A stretch of 64,000 nt of DNA from an uncultured Rhodospirillaceae bacterium (GCA_903899885.1 CAIULK010000206.1:1-64000); one strand, 5' to 3'; positions 30,150 to 40,261 are shown, counted from the first letter of the stretch. Program-made: numbers and translations. Notes: generated by a model from the letters alone, not told the origin.

Positions 30150-32990
30150 ATGCCCAAGATTGTCGATCCGCGCGCCATTCTCGACGCCCGCGCGCTGAAA
30201 GCCGAACTCGCCGCCGCCGCCTTGGAAGATCTGCCCAAGCATAAACGGCGCGGCCGCATCCTCGACATCTTCAAGACCACCTTGGCCGCCGGGCGGGCCG
30301 AGGTGCGCCGCCGCTTCGATACCGGCAAGAACGGCGCGCAGACCGTGCGCGAGAATTGCTATCTTTTCGACGCGCTGATCCGCGCCGCCTATGATTACGC
30401 GCTGGAATACGAGATGCCGCAAGGCATCCGCACGGCGGGCGAGGCGATGAGCCTGGTGGCCGTCGGCGGTTACGGGCGCGGCGAATTGTCGCCGCATTCC
30501 GATATCGACCTGTTGTTCCTGACACCCTACAAACGCACGCCCTGGCACGAACAGATGGTCGAATATCTGTTGTACCTGTTGTGGGATCTGGGCCTGAAGG
30601 TGGGGCAAGCCACCCGCTCGGCCGACGAATGCGTCCGCCAAGCCAAGGCCGATTTGACCATTCGCACCGCGCTGTTGGAAACCCGTTGGCTGTGGGGCGA
30701 CGAGCCCTTGTTCAAGGACCTTGAACGCCGTTTCAACACCGACGTGATCGCCAGCACCGCCGAGGAATTCGTCGAGGCCAAGCTGGCCGAACGCAACGCC
30801 CGGCACGAACAGATGGGCGACGTCCGCTATGTTCTCGAGCCCAACGTCAAGGAGGGCAAGGGCGGCCTGCGCGACCTCCACACGCTGTTTTGGATCGCCA
30901 AATACCTGTACCGGATCGGCGATATCGGCGAGCTGGTCGACAAGGGCGTGATCTCGCGCGAGGCGGCCGACCGTTTCGCCAAGGCGCAGCGGTTTTTTTG
31001 GACCGTGCGCTGCCACCTGCACTATCTGACCGACCGGCCCGAGGAACGGCTGACCTTCGACATCCAACCGGAAATCGCCACCCGCATGGGCTATCTCGAC
31101 CGCCCCGGTTCGCGCGGGGTCGAGCGGTTCATGAAACACTTCTTCCTGTTCGCCAAGGATGTCGGGGATCTGACCCGGCTGTTCTGCGCGCTGTCGGAAG
31201 AGCGCCTGAAACGCAAGCCCCGGCTGCGCCTGGGTCATCTGCTGTCTCTGGCCAAGCGATCCAGCCTGACCGGCTTCGCGCTGGAGGGCGACCGGCTGAC
31301 CGTCGCCGCCCTCGACCAGTTCGAAAAAGATCCGGTGGCGATGATCCGGCTGTTTCACACCGCCTTGGCGCACGGCCTCGACATTCACCCCACCGCCCTG
31401 GATCAGGTGCACCGCAATCTGAAGCGGATCGATGCCGGGGTGCGCGAGAACCCGGAAGCCATCCGCCTGCTGACCGAAATTCTGACCAGCCGGAAAAACC
31501 CCGAAACCGCGCTGCGCCATATGAACGAGGCCGGGGTGCTGGGCCGCTTGGTGCCGGAATTCGGCCGCGTCGTCGCGCAAATGCAGTACGACATGTATCA
31601 TGTCTACACGGTGGACGAGCATACCATCCAGGCGATCGGCATCGTTCATTCCATCGAGCGCGGCGATCTGGTGGAAGAAGCACCGGTCGCCAGCGAGGTG
31701 ATCCACAAGATTGACGGCCGCAAGGCGTTGTATGCCGGGGTCTTCCTGCACGATATCGCCAAGGGGCGCGGCGGCGACCACTCGGTGCTGGGCGCCGAGA
31801 TCGCGATGAAGCTGGGTCCGCGCCTGGGGCTGACCGACGCCGAAACCGAGACCGCCGCATGGCTGGTCCGCCATCATTTGGTGATGTCGCAGGTCGCCTT
31901 CAAGCGCGACATCGACGACGCCAAAACCTTGCACGATTTTGCCGCCTTGGTGCAAAGCCCGGAACGCCTGCGGCAATTGCTGGTGTTGACGGTGGCCGAC
32001 ATCCGCGCGGTCGGCCCAACGGTTTGGAACGCCTGGAAGGCGGGTTTGCTGCGCGAATTGTACCTGCGGGCCGAGGAAGTGATGACCGGCGGGCTGTCGG
32101 TGGCGCGCGCTTCGCGCGTGCAGGCGGCGCGCGAGGCCTTGGCGGCGGATTTGAAGGGCGAGGGCTGGGAGCCGGAGGTGATCGAGGCGCATCTGGCGCG
32201 CGGCTATCCCGGGTATTGGACCTCGTTCGACACGCCCACCCATTTGCGCCATGCCCGGATGATCCGCGACGCCGAGGCCTCGGGGACCTTGCTGGTCGTC
32301 GATTCAAGGGTCGATATCAAGCGCGCGGTAACCGAAATCACCGTTTACACCGGCGACCATGCCGGTCTGTTTGCCCAGATCGCCGGGGCGATGGCGTTGT
32401 CGGGCGCCAATATCGTCGATGCCAAGATCATCACCCTGGCCAACGGCATGGCGTTGGACACCTTCTGGATTCAGGATTCCGAGGGCGGCGCCTTCGATTC
32501 CCAGGCCAAGCTGGCCAAGCTGGCGGCGAACACCGAACAGGCGTTGATGGGCAAGATCCGGCTGGACCGGGAACTGGCCGGGCGGCGCTCGAAACTGCCC
32601 AGCCGCGCCGCCGTCTTCAAGGTCCCGCCCCGTGTTATCGTCGATAACTCAGCCTCGGCGACCCAAACGCTGCTGGAAATCAACGGCCGCGACCGGCCCG
32701 GTCTGCTGTTCGATCTGACCTCGGCGATGACCAAGCTGGGTTTGCAGATTTCCTCGGCCCACATCTCGACCTATGGCGAGCGGGTGGTCGATGTGTTCTA
32801 TGTCAAGGACACCATCGGCCTGAAAATCGAGCACGAGCGCAAGCTGGAACGGATTCGCGACACGCTGTTGAAGGCGCTGGAAGCCGGCGATGGCGATCAG
32901 TCCGCTTCCCAGGGAAACACCAGCCACAGCGACGACGGAACCTCGCGCACGAAGGTATCGGCCAGCGCCCGGCCAGCGGGTTTGGCGTAA
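30150..32990 (+). CDS. glnD: Bifunctional PII uridylyltransferase / uridylyl-removing enzyme
   Basis: 946 residues: nucleotidyltransferase domain with GGYGRGELSPHSDIDLL near residue 108, PII-uridylyl domain, HD domain (LHDIAKGRGGDHSVLG, removes UMP) about 480-600, and two ACT domains (EITVYTGDHAGLFAQI and LLEINGRDRPGLLFDLT) that sense glutamine. It controls nitrogen assimilation by modifying PII. The last 30 residues are Ser/Ala-rich and low-complexity and are encoded opposite the end of the gpt-like gene (94-bp 3' overlap). Confidence 0.96.
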   Translation: MPKIVDPRAILDARALKAELAAAALEDLPKHKRRGRILDIFKTTLAAGRAEVRRRFDTGKNGAQTVRENCYLFDALIRAAYDYALEYEMPQGIRTAGEAMSLVAVGGYGRGELSPHSDIDLLFLTPYKRTPWHEQMVEYLLYLLWDLGLKVGQATRSADECVRQAKADLTIRTALLETRWLWGDEPLFKDLERRFNTDVIASTAEEFVEAKLAERNARHEQMGDVRYVLEPNVKEGKGGLRDLHTLFWIAKYLYRIGDIGELVDKGVISREAADRFAKAQRFFWTVRCHLHYLTDRPEERLTFDIQPEIATRMGYLDRPGSRGVERFMKHFFLFAKDVGDLTRLFCALSEERLKRKPRLRLGHLLSLAKRSSLTGFALEGDRLTVAALDQFEKDPVAMIRLFHTALAHGLDIHPTALDQVHRNLKRIDAGVRENPEAIRLLTEILTSRKNPETALRHMNEAGVLGRLVPEFGRVVAQMQYDMYHVYTVDEHTIQAIGIVHSIERGDLVEEAPVASEVIHKIDGRKALYAGVFLHDIAKGRGGDHSVLGAEIAMKLGPRLGLTDAETETAAWLVRHHLVMSQVAFKRDIDDAKTLHDFAALVQSPERLRQLLVLTVADIRAVGPTVWNAWKAGLLRELYLRAEEVMTGGLSVARASRVQAAREALAADLKGEGWEPEVIEAHLARGYPGYWTSFDTPTHLRHARMIRDAEASGTLLVVDSRVDIKRAVTEITVYTGDHAGLFAQIAGAMALSGANIVDAKIITLANGMALDTFWIQDSEGGAFDSQAKLAKLAANTEQALMGKIRLDRELAGRRSKLPSRAAVFKVPPRVIVDNSASATQTLLEINGRDRPGLLFDLTSAMTKLGLQISSAHISTYGERVVDVFYVKDTIGLKIEHERKLERIRDTLLKALEAGDGDQSASQGNTSHSDDGTSRTKVSASARPAGLA

Positions 32991-33331
32991 AGCACCGCCA
33001 TGTGCAGACCGGGGATCATCCGGCGCAGCAGGCGCGCCGTCGCCCCGCTATCGACCAGATCGTCCACGCCCAGCCAACGGCCGCCGCGCGGGATCACCGG
33101 GGGCTTGATCACCTCGACCGCGCCCGCCTCCCGCCCCTCGTAGGCGCGGACACAGAGGGTTTCGATCCGCCGGATATTCAGCCGTCCGGCCAGAATCGCG
33201 GCGGGCACCAATCCACCCCGGCTGACCGCGACGATGCCGTCGAACGGCCCTTGCCCGGCCAACAGCCCGGCCAGCGCCGCCGAATCATGATCAACCTCGT
33301 CCCAGCTGACGATTTGCGTGGTGTTTACCAT
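32897..33331 (-). CDS. gpt: Xanthine/guanine phosphoribosyltransferase-like enzyme
   Basis: 144 residues, type I PRTase fold. The PRPP-binding loop is WLGVDDLVDSGATARLL and the N-terminal part has GIVAVSRGGLVPAAILAGRL, as in enterobacterial Gpt (purine salvage from xanthine and guanine with PRPP). The start ATG 33331 fits family length; longer frames upstream are shadows. Its last 94 bp lie antisense to the 3' end of glnD. Confidence 0.87.
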   Translation of the reverse strand: MVNTTQIVSWDEVDHDSAALAGLLAGQGPFDGIVAVSRGGLVPAAILAGRLNIRRIETLCVRAYEGREAGAVEVIKPPVIPRGGRWLGVDDLVDSGATARLLRRMIPGLHMAVLYAKPAGRALADTFVREVPSSLWLVFPWEAD

Positions 33332-33388
33332 TTGTTGGCGGCCCTTGCGGCAATCTATCTTGAGGTTCCACAGTCTCGGAGTGACGCC

Positions 33389-33610
33389 ATGGCCCGCATC
33401 CAATTGACCGCGCTGACACCGGAAGAGGCCGAGAACCGGCCAGTGATCCATACCGGCGTATCGATGATGGGCTTGCAGGGCGACGATTGCGTGTGCGGCC
33501 ATTGCGGCCGCGTGATGATGACGAATTTCGACATCGGCCCGATTCGCCCGGACATGGTCTATATTTGCGGCAATTGCGACGGCGCCAGCGCCGCCCCGCC
33601 CCGGCAATAG
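33389..33610 (+). CDS. Small zinc-ribbon protein
   Basis: 73 residues ending in a treble CxxC pair: CVCGHCG and YICGNCD, which would bind one zinc. The rest has no recognisable domain. ATG 33389 is preceded by GGAGTGACGCC. The gene lies on the plus strand in the gap between two minus-strand genes, and its last 52 bp overlap the receiver gene antisense. A role in nucleic acid or protein binding is possible but not shown. Confidence 0.6.
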   Translation: MARIQLTALTPEEAENRPVIHTGVSMMGLQGDDCVCGHCGRVMMTNFDIGPIRPDMVYICGNCDGASAAPPRQ

Positions 33611-33963
33611 CTGGCGACCACCTTCAAGAGGTGCCGGACCGATATCGGTTTGGTCACCACTTGATCGAATCCCGCCTCGTGAAAGTCCGAGGTGGCTTCG
33701 GGGTCGGCGAAGGCGGTCACCGCCAGCACCGGCACCCCGGCGGTGCGGGGATCGGCCCGAAGATCGCGCAGCAAATCGACGCCCGAGCGGTTGGTCAACT
33801 GAATGTCCATCAACACCAGATCGACCGGCTGGGCGGCGACCTGTTCGACCAGTCCATCGCCGTTTTCCGAGGTCAACACGGTATAGCCATCGACGCCCAA
33901 CGCCTGAACCATCAGCTTCATGTTGGTGGGGTTGTCCTCGACGACGAGAATCATGCCCTTCAC
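33559..33963 (-). CDS. Single-domain response regulator (DivK/CheY-like)
   Basis: 134 residues consisting of one receiver domain: acidic pair in VVEDNPTNMKLM, phosphoacceptor Asp in LVLMDIQLTNRSG, Thr in AVTAFA and Lys in VVTKPIS. The DNPTN and IQL-type motifs are those of DivK/hybrid-kinase receivers. The GTG start at 33963 has a GGAGG site and overlaps the stop of the GGDEF-EAL gene (GTGA), so it probably forms a relay with that protein, which carries its own receiver and HisKA segment. Confidence 0.87.
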   Translation of the reverse strand: MKGMILVVEDNPTNMKLMVQALGVDGYTVLTSENGDGLVEQVAAQPVDLVLMDIQLTNRSGVDLLRDLRADPRTAGVPVLAVTAFADPEATSDFHEAGFDQVVTKPISVRHLLKVVASYCRGGAALAPSQLPQI

Positions 33964-36900
33964 GGCACGCCTCCGAACGGATTCGTCCGGCCGCCGACAT
34001 GGTTTTGGACGAACCGTTCGAATTCGGCGACCGGCAATGGTTTCGAGACCAGATAGCCCTGAATCTCGTCGCAGCCCTGGCGGGCCAGGGACACCGCTTG
34101 CGCTTCGGTTTCCACCCCCTCGGCGATCGTCTTCAACGACAAGGATCGGGCCAGCGAGATGATCGCCCCGGCGATCGCCCGGTCGTCGTCGTCGTGTTCC
34201 TGGTCCATCACGAAGGTGCGGTCGATCTTGATGGTATCGACCGGGAACCGCTTGAGATAGGCCAGCGAGGAATAGCCGGTGCCGAAATCATCGATCGACA
34301 AACGCATGCCCAGGCGATCCAGCCCGCGCAATGTTTCCAGCGTTCCCAATCCTTCGACCATCAGCACGCTTTCGGTCAGCTCGAGATCCAAACGCGCCGG
34401 GTCGATTCCCGCTTCGGCGACCGCCGCGGCGATTTGATCGACCAGGGCGGGGTCGCGGAACTGGCGGCCCGAGATGTTAACGCCGACCCGGAAACTGGGC
34501 AGTCCCGCCTTGTCCCAGGCCGCCATCTGGGCGCAGGCGGTGCGCAAAACCCAAGCGCCCATCGGCACGATCAGCCCGTTTTCCTCGGCCACCGGAATGA
34601 AACGGTCGGGCAGGATTAGCCCCAATTCGGGATGGCGCCAGCGGATCAGCGCCTCGGCGCCGATCAGGGAGTAATCCGACAGCCGGACTTGCGGCTGATA
34701 GTACAGTTCGAACTGCCCGCGCCGCAGCGCCTCGCCCAGCGAACGGTCCAGCGTCAAGCGTTCGGTGGCGGCTTGCGACATTCCGGCGTTGAAGAAACCG
34801 ACCCGGTCGCCGCCCTTGCGGCGCACCGCGTGCAGCGCGGTTTCGGCGTTGCGCAGCAAATCGAAGCTGTCGCCGCCATCGCGGGGGAATGCCGCCACCC
34901 CGATATCGGCCGGCACGGTCATCTCGGTGCCCTCGACCTGATAGGGCTGCTCCAGGCATTGGTGCAATTCGTCGGCCAAGCCGATCAGCGCCGGATCATC
35001 CTTGATGCCGGTCAGCACCAGCGCGAATTCGTCGCCGCCCAAGCGGGCCGCCGTCCCGTTTACCCCGGCGATCTGACCGACACGGCGCGCGGTGTCGCAC
35101 AGCAACTCGTTGCCCGCCTCGTGCCCCATCGAATCGTTGATGGTGGTAAAACCGGCCAAATCGATGGTGAACAGGGCGACCCACGACCCGTCGATCCGCG
35201 CCTGGGCCAGGGCGTTTTCCAAATGATCGGTCAGCAGTGTGCGGTTGGGCAGATCGGTCAGCGGATCATGGTTGGCAAGATACGCCACCCGCTTGGCCAA
35301 GGCCTTGTTTTCCGACAGATCGCGAATGGTGCCGGTGAACAGGCGGCGGCGGTCGATCTGCAACTCGGCCACCGACAGATGGGCCGGAAACAGCGTGCCG
35401 TCGCGCCGTTTGCCGGTGATCTCGCGCCCACGGCCGATAATGGTTCCCCCGCCCCCGGCGAGATAGCGCTTCAAGTAGCCGTCGTGGCGGCTAGCGTCGG
35501 GATCGGGCATCAGCATCGTGACGTTGTTGCCCACCAGCTCGGTCGGCTGATAGCCGAAAATCCGTTCGACCGACAGATTGGCGGTTTGCATGATGCCATG
35601 CTCGTCGATGGTGATCACCGCATCGAGGACGGTATCCATGATGGCGCGGATCCGGTGTTCGCGCGCCGTCACCGCCCGCATGGCGGCGGTGATCTCCGTG
35701 GTATCGCGTCCCACCACCAAGGCGGCGGGATTGCCGGTTTCGCGGCGGATCGGCACCGCCGACACCTCGATATCGCGTTCGCGGCCGGAATAGGCGACGA
35801 TCTTGATGGGAACCGGATGTTCCTCGGCATACAGGGCTTCCAGCCCGCCCGCGAAGCGGCCCCGGTCGTCGGCATGGACGAAATCGGTGAAGACCCGGCC
35901 CTCGCACGCCGCCGACGATGGGGCGCGCAGCATGCCGACCCCGGCCGCGTTGATCCGTTCGATGACGCCATCGACGCAAACGCAAATCAGATCCGGCGAC
36001 AACTCGACAAGATCGCGGTACGAGGCGTGATCGCGCACCAGCGCCGATTCCAGCATCGAGATATCGGTGATGTGATCCATCAGGCGCAGAATCTGGCGCC
36101 CCGATTCGGTGATCGAGCGGGCATAGTCGCGATAGGCGGCGGGCTGCAAGGCGCCCAACGACTCGCCGTGAATCATTTCGGCATAGCCGATGACGTCGTT
36201 GAGCGGGGTGCGGATATCGTGGCTCATCCGCGCCATGAAATCGGTTTTGGCCCGGTTGGCCAGATCGGCGGATTCCTTGGCCTCGGCCAATTTGACGCTG
36301 GCGGCGCGCTCGGAACTGATATCGCGCACGAAGACCGCGCAGCGGTGATCGTCGGGTCCGGATCCGGCCACCCCCAGCAGGCGGTTGGCGAACCAGCGCA
36401 GCCCGTCGCTGTCCTCGAACTCCACGGTCCGCTGACCGCTTAGGGCATGGTGAAAGCGCTCGCGGCGCCCGGGCGCCAAGGCGGGCGGCAACAGCGCGAA
36501 AAAATCGTGGCCGATCAGCCGGTCGGCTGGTTTTTCGAGGTAATCGCAGGCATGGGCGTTCAAGGTCAGGATCCTTCCCGCCGCATCCAGCAGCAGGGCC
36601 GAATCGTGGCTGGCATCCAGCAGGGCTTGGCGGGTGCGGCGCGCGCTGTCCAACGCGGCCTGGGTCTGCTGACGCTCGATCGCGTGGCGGATGACGCGGG
36701 GCAACAGATCCAAACCGGCGCCGGACTTGGCGACGTAATCCTGGGCACCGGCCCGGATGGCGTCCTGAGCAACACGCTCGTCGTCCAGACTGGTCAAAAC
36801 CACCAGGGCGGTGGCCGGATGGGCCGCCTTCAGGCGGTGAACCGCCTCCAGCCCGGAGGCGTCGGGCAGGCCCAGATCGACCAGCAAGCAATCGGGGGTA

Positions 36901-37055
36901 TTCTTGGCGACCGCGGCCAAACCGTCTTTCAGGCACGAGCAATAGACCGCCGTCCAGGGAAGCAGCGACTCCCTCAGCTTTATTTGTATCAACCTCTGGT
37001 CACCGGGGTTGTCCTCGATGACGACCAGGGTCTTGGCTGTATCCATGGCGGTCAT
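33960..37055 (-). CDS. Receiver-PAS-HisKA-PAS-PAS(haem)-GGDEF-EAL c-di-GMP enzyme
   Basis: 1031 residues. Receiver 10-125 (Asp60, Lys110), PAS about 135-250, HisKA-like segment 265-335 (MSHDIRTPLNDVIGY, His279) with no HATPase domain after it, PAS about 340-455, FixL-type PAS about 465-580, GGDEF 590-755 (RLGGDEFAL, 672-679, intact) and EAL 770-1015 (EAL at 801-803, ISGRQF, ELTES, IDDFGTGYSSLAYL). The third PAS has His524 in SRHDGYLKRY and Arg544 in GRGREITGKRRDG at the exact spacing of the haem ligand His200 and oxygen-binding Arg220 of FixL. Both enzymatic domains look active. Coupled to the receiver protein downstream; divergent from uvrB (84 bp). Confidence 0.93.
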   Translation of the reverse strand: MTAMDTAKTLVVIEDNPGDQRLIQIKLRESLLPWTAVYCSCLKDGLAAVAKNTPDCLLVDLGLPDASGLEAVHRLKAAHPATALVVLTSLDDERVAQDAIRAGAQDYVAKSGAGLDLLPRVIRHAIERQQTQAALDSARRTRQALLDASHDSALLLDAAGRILTLNAHACDYLEKPADRLIGHDFFALLPPALAPGRRERFHHALSGQRTVEFEDSDGLRWFANRLLGVAGSGPDDHRCAVFVRDISSERAASVKLAEAKESADLANRAKTDFMARMSHDIRTPLNDVIGYAEMIHGESLGALQPAAYRDYARSITESGRQILRLMDHITDISMLESALVRDHASYRDLVELSPDLICVCVDGVIERINAAGVGMLRAPSSAACEGRVFTDFVHADDRGRFAGGLEALYAEEHPVPIKIVAYSGRERDIEVSAVPIRRETGNPAALVVGRDTTEITAAMRAVTAREHRIRAIMDTVLDAVITIDEHGIMQTANLSVERIFGYQPTELVGNNVTMLMPDPDASRHDGYLKRYLAGGGGTIIGRGREITGKRRDGTLFPAHLSVAELQIDRRRLFTGTIRDLSENKALAKRVAYLANHDPLTDLPNRTLLTDHLENALAQARIDGSWVALFTIDLAGFTTINDSMGHEAGNELLCDTARRVGQIAGVNGTAARLGGDEFALVLTGIKDDPALIGLADELHQCLEQPYQVEGTEMTVPADIGVAAFPRDGGDSFDLLRNAETALHAVRRKGGDRVGFFNAGMSQAATERLTLDRSLGEALRRGQFELYYQPQVRLSDYSLIGAEALIRWRHPELGLILPDRFIPVAEENGLIVPMGAWVLRTACAQMAAWDKAGLPSFRVGVNISGRQFRDPALVDQIAAAVAEAGIDPARLDLELTESVLMVEGLGTLETLRGLDRLGMRLSIDDFGTGYSSLAYLKRFPVDTIKIDRTFVMDQEHDDDDRAIAGAIISLARSLSLKTIAEGVETEAQAVSLARQGCDEIQGYLVSKPLPVAEFERFVQNHVGGRTNPFGGVP

Positions 37056-37139
37056 CGTTCAAACATGACCGATCATATCGGCGTTGTAAATGTGAAGTGC
37101 CAAGCGTCTGGTCAGGGCGGTTCGGGCTGGGCATAATCC

Positions 37140-39248
37140 ATGGTCATGGGTTCGACCTCCGCCTTCGCTTTCATGGAACGTCCGCCGCTGCCCTCGGGGC
37201 CGGCCGAGTTTCGTTTGGTCTCGGATTACCAGCCGGCCGGCGATCAACCCGCCGCCATCGCCGACCTGTTGAACGGTTTGGCCCAAGGCGAACGCGATCA
37301 GGTTTTGCTGGGGGTAACCGGGTCGGGCAAGACCTTCACGATGGCGCATGTCATCGCGGCGTCGAAGCGCCCGGCCTTGATCATGGCCCCGAACAAGACC
37401 CTGGCCGCCCAGCTCTATGGCGAGATGAAAAGCTTCTTCCCCGGCAACGCGGTGGAATATTTCGTCTCGTACTACGACTATTACCAGCCGGAAGCCTATA
37501 TCCCGCGCACCGACACCTATATCGAGAAGGACTCGGCGATCAACGAAGAGATCGACCGGATGCGCCATTCCGCCACCCGCGCGTTGCTGGAGCGGCGCGA
37601 CGTGATCATCGTCGCCTCGGTGTCGTGCATTTACGGCATCGGGTCGGTGGAAAGTTATGCGCGGATGACCATCCGGCTGCAAACCGGCCTTCGCATCGAC
37701 CGCGCCGATTTGGCCAAAAGCCTTGTGGATCTGCAATATCACCGCAACGACGCGGCGTTTGAACGCGGCACCTTCCGCCTGCGCGGCGACGCGGTCGAGA
37801 TTTTCCCCGTCCACTATGAAGACCGCGCCTGGCGCCTGTCGCTGTTCGGCGACGAGATCGAAAGCATCGTCGAGTTCGATCCCTTGACCGGCGAGAAGAC
37901 CTGCGCGCTGTCCGAGATCACGGTTTATCCCTCCAGCCACTATGTCACGCCGCGCCCGACCATCACCCAGGCGGTCAAGGGCATCAAGGCCGAGCTGGCC
38001 CAGCGCTTGGACGAATTCCGCCGGGACGGCAAATTGCTGGAGGAGCAGCGGCTGCGCGAGCGCACCACCTTCGATCTGGAGATGATGGAAACCACCGGCC
38101 ACTGCAAATCGATCGAGAATTATTCCCGCTATCTCACCGGCCGCAACCCCGGCGAGCCGCCGCCGACCTTGTTCGAATACCTACCGGAAGACGCGCTGCT
38201 GATCGTCGATGAAAGCCACGTCACCGTGCCGCAGATCGGCGGCATGTTCAAAGGCGACTGGAACCGCAAGTCGGTGCTGGCCGAATTCGGCTTCCGCCTG
38301 CCGTCCTGTGTCGATAACCGGCCCTTGAAATTCGACGAATGGGAGCGGATGCGCCCGACCAGCCTGTTCGTGTCGGCCACCCCCGGCCCGTGGGAGATCG
38401 AGCGAACCGGCGGCGTCTTCGCCGAACAGGTGATTCGTCCGACCGGCTTGGTCGATCCGGTCTGCATCGTGCGTCCGGTCGAAGGCCAAGTCGATGATCT
38501 GCTGGCCGAGGTAAGGGTGATGGCGGCCCAGGGCCACCGCACGCTGGTCACCACCCTGACCAAACGGATGGCCGAGGATTTGACCGACTATCTCCACGAG
38601 AACGGCGTGCGGGTGCGCTATCTGCATTCCGACATCGATACCTTGGAGCGCATCGAGATCATCCGTGACCTGCGCCTGGGCGCCTTCGACGTGTTGATCG
38701 GCATCAATCTGCTGCGAGAAGGCCTGGATATTCCCGAATGCGCGCTGGTGGCGATTCTGGACGCGGATAAGGAGGGGTTCCTGCGCTCGAAAACCTCGCT
38801 GGTGCAGACCATCGGGCGGGCGGCGCGCAATATCGAGGGCCGGGTGTTGCTGTATGCCGACAAGATGACCGCCAGCCTGGACTATGCGATCAGCGAAACC
38901 AACCGGCGGCGCGAAAAGCAGCAAGCCTATAACGAGGCGCACGGAATCACCCCGCAAAGCATCCGCAGGGCGGTTGCCGACGTTCTCGATAGTGTTTTTG
39001 AACACGATTACGTCACCGTGCCGACCGATGATGCGGGCGGCGGCGAATTCGTGGGCAAGGACCGCGCCACCGTCAAGGCCGAGCTGGAAAAACGCATGCG
39101 CGCCGCCGCCGCCGATCTGGAATTCGAGGAAGCCGCCCGCCTGCGCGATCAATTGCGGCGCTTGGACGCGCTGGATTTGGGGCTCGCGGCGCCGCCCAGC
39201 CCGAAATACACCCCGAAACCGAAACGGGGAGGCGGACGGAAGCGATGA
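37140..39248 (+). CDS. uvrB: Excinuclease ABC subunit B
   Basis: 702 residues. Walker [13 protein letters not shown], beta-hairpin [16 protein letters not shown]-like DESHVT, helicase motif [11 protein letters not shown], and the C-terminal UVR motif ([19 protein letters not shown]) that contacts UvrC. It verifies DNA damage and loads UvrC in nucleotide excision repair. Start ATG 37140; ATGs a few codons downstream (37146, 37173) are alternatives because the first dozen residues are not conserved in the family. I saw no clear alphaproteobacterial SOS box (GTTC-N7-GTTC) upstream. Its stop overlaps the SDR start (ATGA). Confidence 0.97.
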   Translation: MVMGSTSAFAFMERPPLPSGPAEFRLVSDYQPAGDQPAAIADLLNGLAQGERDQVLLGVTGSGKTFTMAHVIAASKRPALIMAPNKTLAAQLYGEMKSFFPGNAVEYFVSYYDYYQPEAYIPRTDTYIEKDSAINEEIDRMRHSATRALLERRDVIIVASVSCIYGIGSVESYARMTIRLQTGLRIDRADLAKSLVDLQYHRNDAAFERGTFRLRGDAVEIFPVHYEDRAWRLSLFGDEIESIVEFDPLTGEKTCALSEITVYPSSHYVTPRPTITQAVKGIKAELAQRLDEFRRDGKLLEEQRLRERTTFDLEMMETTGHCKSIENYSRYLTGRNPGEPPPTLFEYLPEDALLIVDESHVTVPQIGGMFKGDWNRKSVLAEFGFRLPSCVDNRPLKFDEWERMRPTSLFVSATPGPWEIERTGGVFAEQVIRPTGLVDPVCIVRPVEGQVDDLLAEVRVMAAQGHRTLVTTLTKRMAEDLTDYLHENGVRVRYLHSDIDTLERIEIIRDLRLGAFDVLIGINLLREGLDIPECALVAILDADKEGFLRSKTSLVQTIGRAARNIEGRVLLYADKMTASLDYAISETNRRREKQQAYNEAHGITPQSIRRAVADVLDSVFEHDYVTVPTDDAGGGEFVGKDRATVKAELEKRMRAAAADLEFEEAARLRDQLRRLDALDLGLAAPPSPKYTPKPKRGGGRKR

Positions 39249-40003
39249 GCGCTATCGCCGACACCATCCCCCGGGTCGCCCTGGTCACCGGCGCCGCCCG
39301 GCGTATCGGCCGCGTGGTGGCCGAGGATCTGGCCGCCGCCGGATTTCGGGTGGCCGTGCATTACTCCACCTCCGAAATCGATGCCCAAGGCGTGGCCACG
39401 CGAATCGGCGGCTTGGCGTTTCGTGCGGATCTCGGCTGCGAAAACCAGACCGCCGGATTGATCGAGCGGGTCGAGGCGGAATTCGGGCCGGTCGGCGTGT
39501 TGATCAACAATGCTTCGCTCTTCGAGCGCGATGAGGTGCTGGACGCTACCCGGCAAAGCTGGGACCGCCATATCGAAACCAACCTGCGCGCTCCCTTCGT
39601 ACTGACGCAGGACCTAGCACGCCGCCTGCCCGCCGGGGCCGAGGGGGTGGTGATCAATTTGTTGGACCAGCGGGTGTGGAATCTGACGCCGCATTTCATC
39701 AGCTATACGCTCAGCAAGGCCGGATTGTGGACGCTGACCCAAACCTTGGCGCTGGCCTTGGCGCCGCGCGTCCGGGTGGCCGGCATCGGTCCCGGTCCCA
39801 CCCTGGCCAGTTCGCGGCAAGACCCCGCCCATTTTACCGCCCAATGCGCCGCCACGCCGCTGGGGCGCGGCGCCGACCCGGCGGAGATCGCGCGCGCGGT
39901 CCATTTCATCCTGTCGGCGCCGTCCTTTACCGGTCAAATGATTGCCTTGGACGGGGGCCAGCACTTGGATTGGGCACCCGGAAGTGGAACAGCCGAGGAA
40001 TAA
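39245..40003 (+). CDS. SDR oxidoreductase of the pteridine-reductase/FolM type
   Basis: 252 residues: Rossmann motif TGAARRIGR (the Ala-Ala-Arg-Arg form is typical of FolM/PTR1 pteridine reductases), NNAS, Asp in the place of the usual catalytic Ser (INLLDQRVW), and YTLSK. Likely reduces a dihydropteridine with NADPH. The ATG overlaps the uvrB stop, so it is translated with uvrB. The pairing with DNA repair is positional only; folate synthesis genes are not adjacent. Confidence 0.8.
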   Translation: MSAIADTIPRVALVTGAARRIGRVVAEDLAAAGFRVAVHYSTSEIDAQGVATRIGGLAFRADLGCENQTAGLIERVEAEFGPVGVLINNASLFERDEVLDATRQSWDRHIETNLRAPFVLTQDLARRLPAGAEGVVINLLDQRVWNLTPHFISYTLSKAGLWTLTQTLALALAPRVRVAGIGPGPTLASSRQDPAHFTAQCAATPLGRGADPAEIARAVHFILSAPSFTGQMIALDGGQHLDWAPGSGTAEE

Positions 40004-40261
40004 TTGGCGGAAGTTTTGCACAACCCAGCGCAACAGGCGGAAAAGCCAGTGATTCCGGGGCTTAGCGGCGAAACCGTCACAATTCCTATACTTTGGTTTA
40101 AGCTTGACATCCGCTAATACATTGAAAACACACGATTTCATCAATCTGCATAAGTTTTGCGCAAGCCGCACGCCCCCCAGGGGAATCAAGGCTTCCAGAC
40201 GTTTGGCGATTGGTTGCTCACAGAGTTTTCCACAGGTTTCGTGGATTGTTCGGACAAGGCG
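40004..40261 (+). promoter_or_regulatory. Intergenic region with AT-rich promoter-like stretch ahead of uvrC
   Basis: 258 bp without a gene. The first half is GC-rich; from about 40076 it turns AT-rich and contains TATACT at 40087-40092 and TTGACA at 40104-40109. Neither has an equally good partner at 16-18 bp spacing, so the promoter of uvrC is likely here but cannot be pinned down. A frame open from 40157 to the uvrC start is considered non-coding. Confidence 0.4.

Noticed and set aside
30093-32252. 719-codon minus-strand frame opposite glnD
   Set aside because: Antisense shadow of glnD; no domain pattern of its own.
37056-37139. SOS box upstream of uvrB
   Set aside because: No GTTC-N7-GTTC or GAAC-N7-GAAC pattern found in the 84-bp gap.
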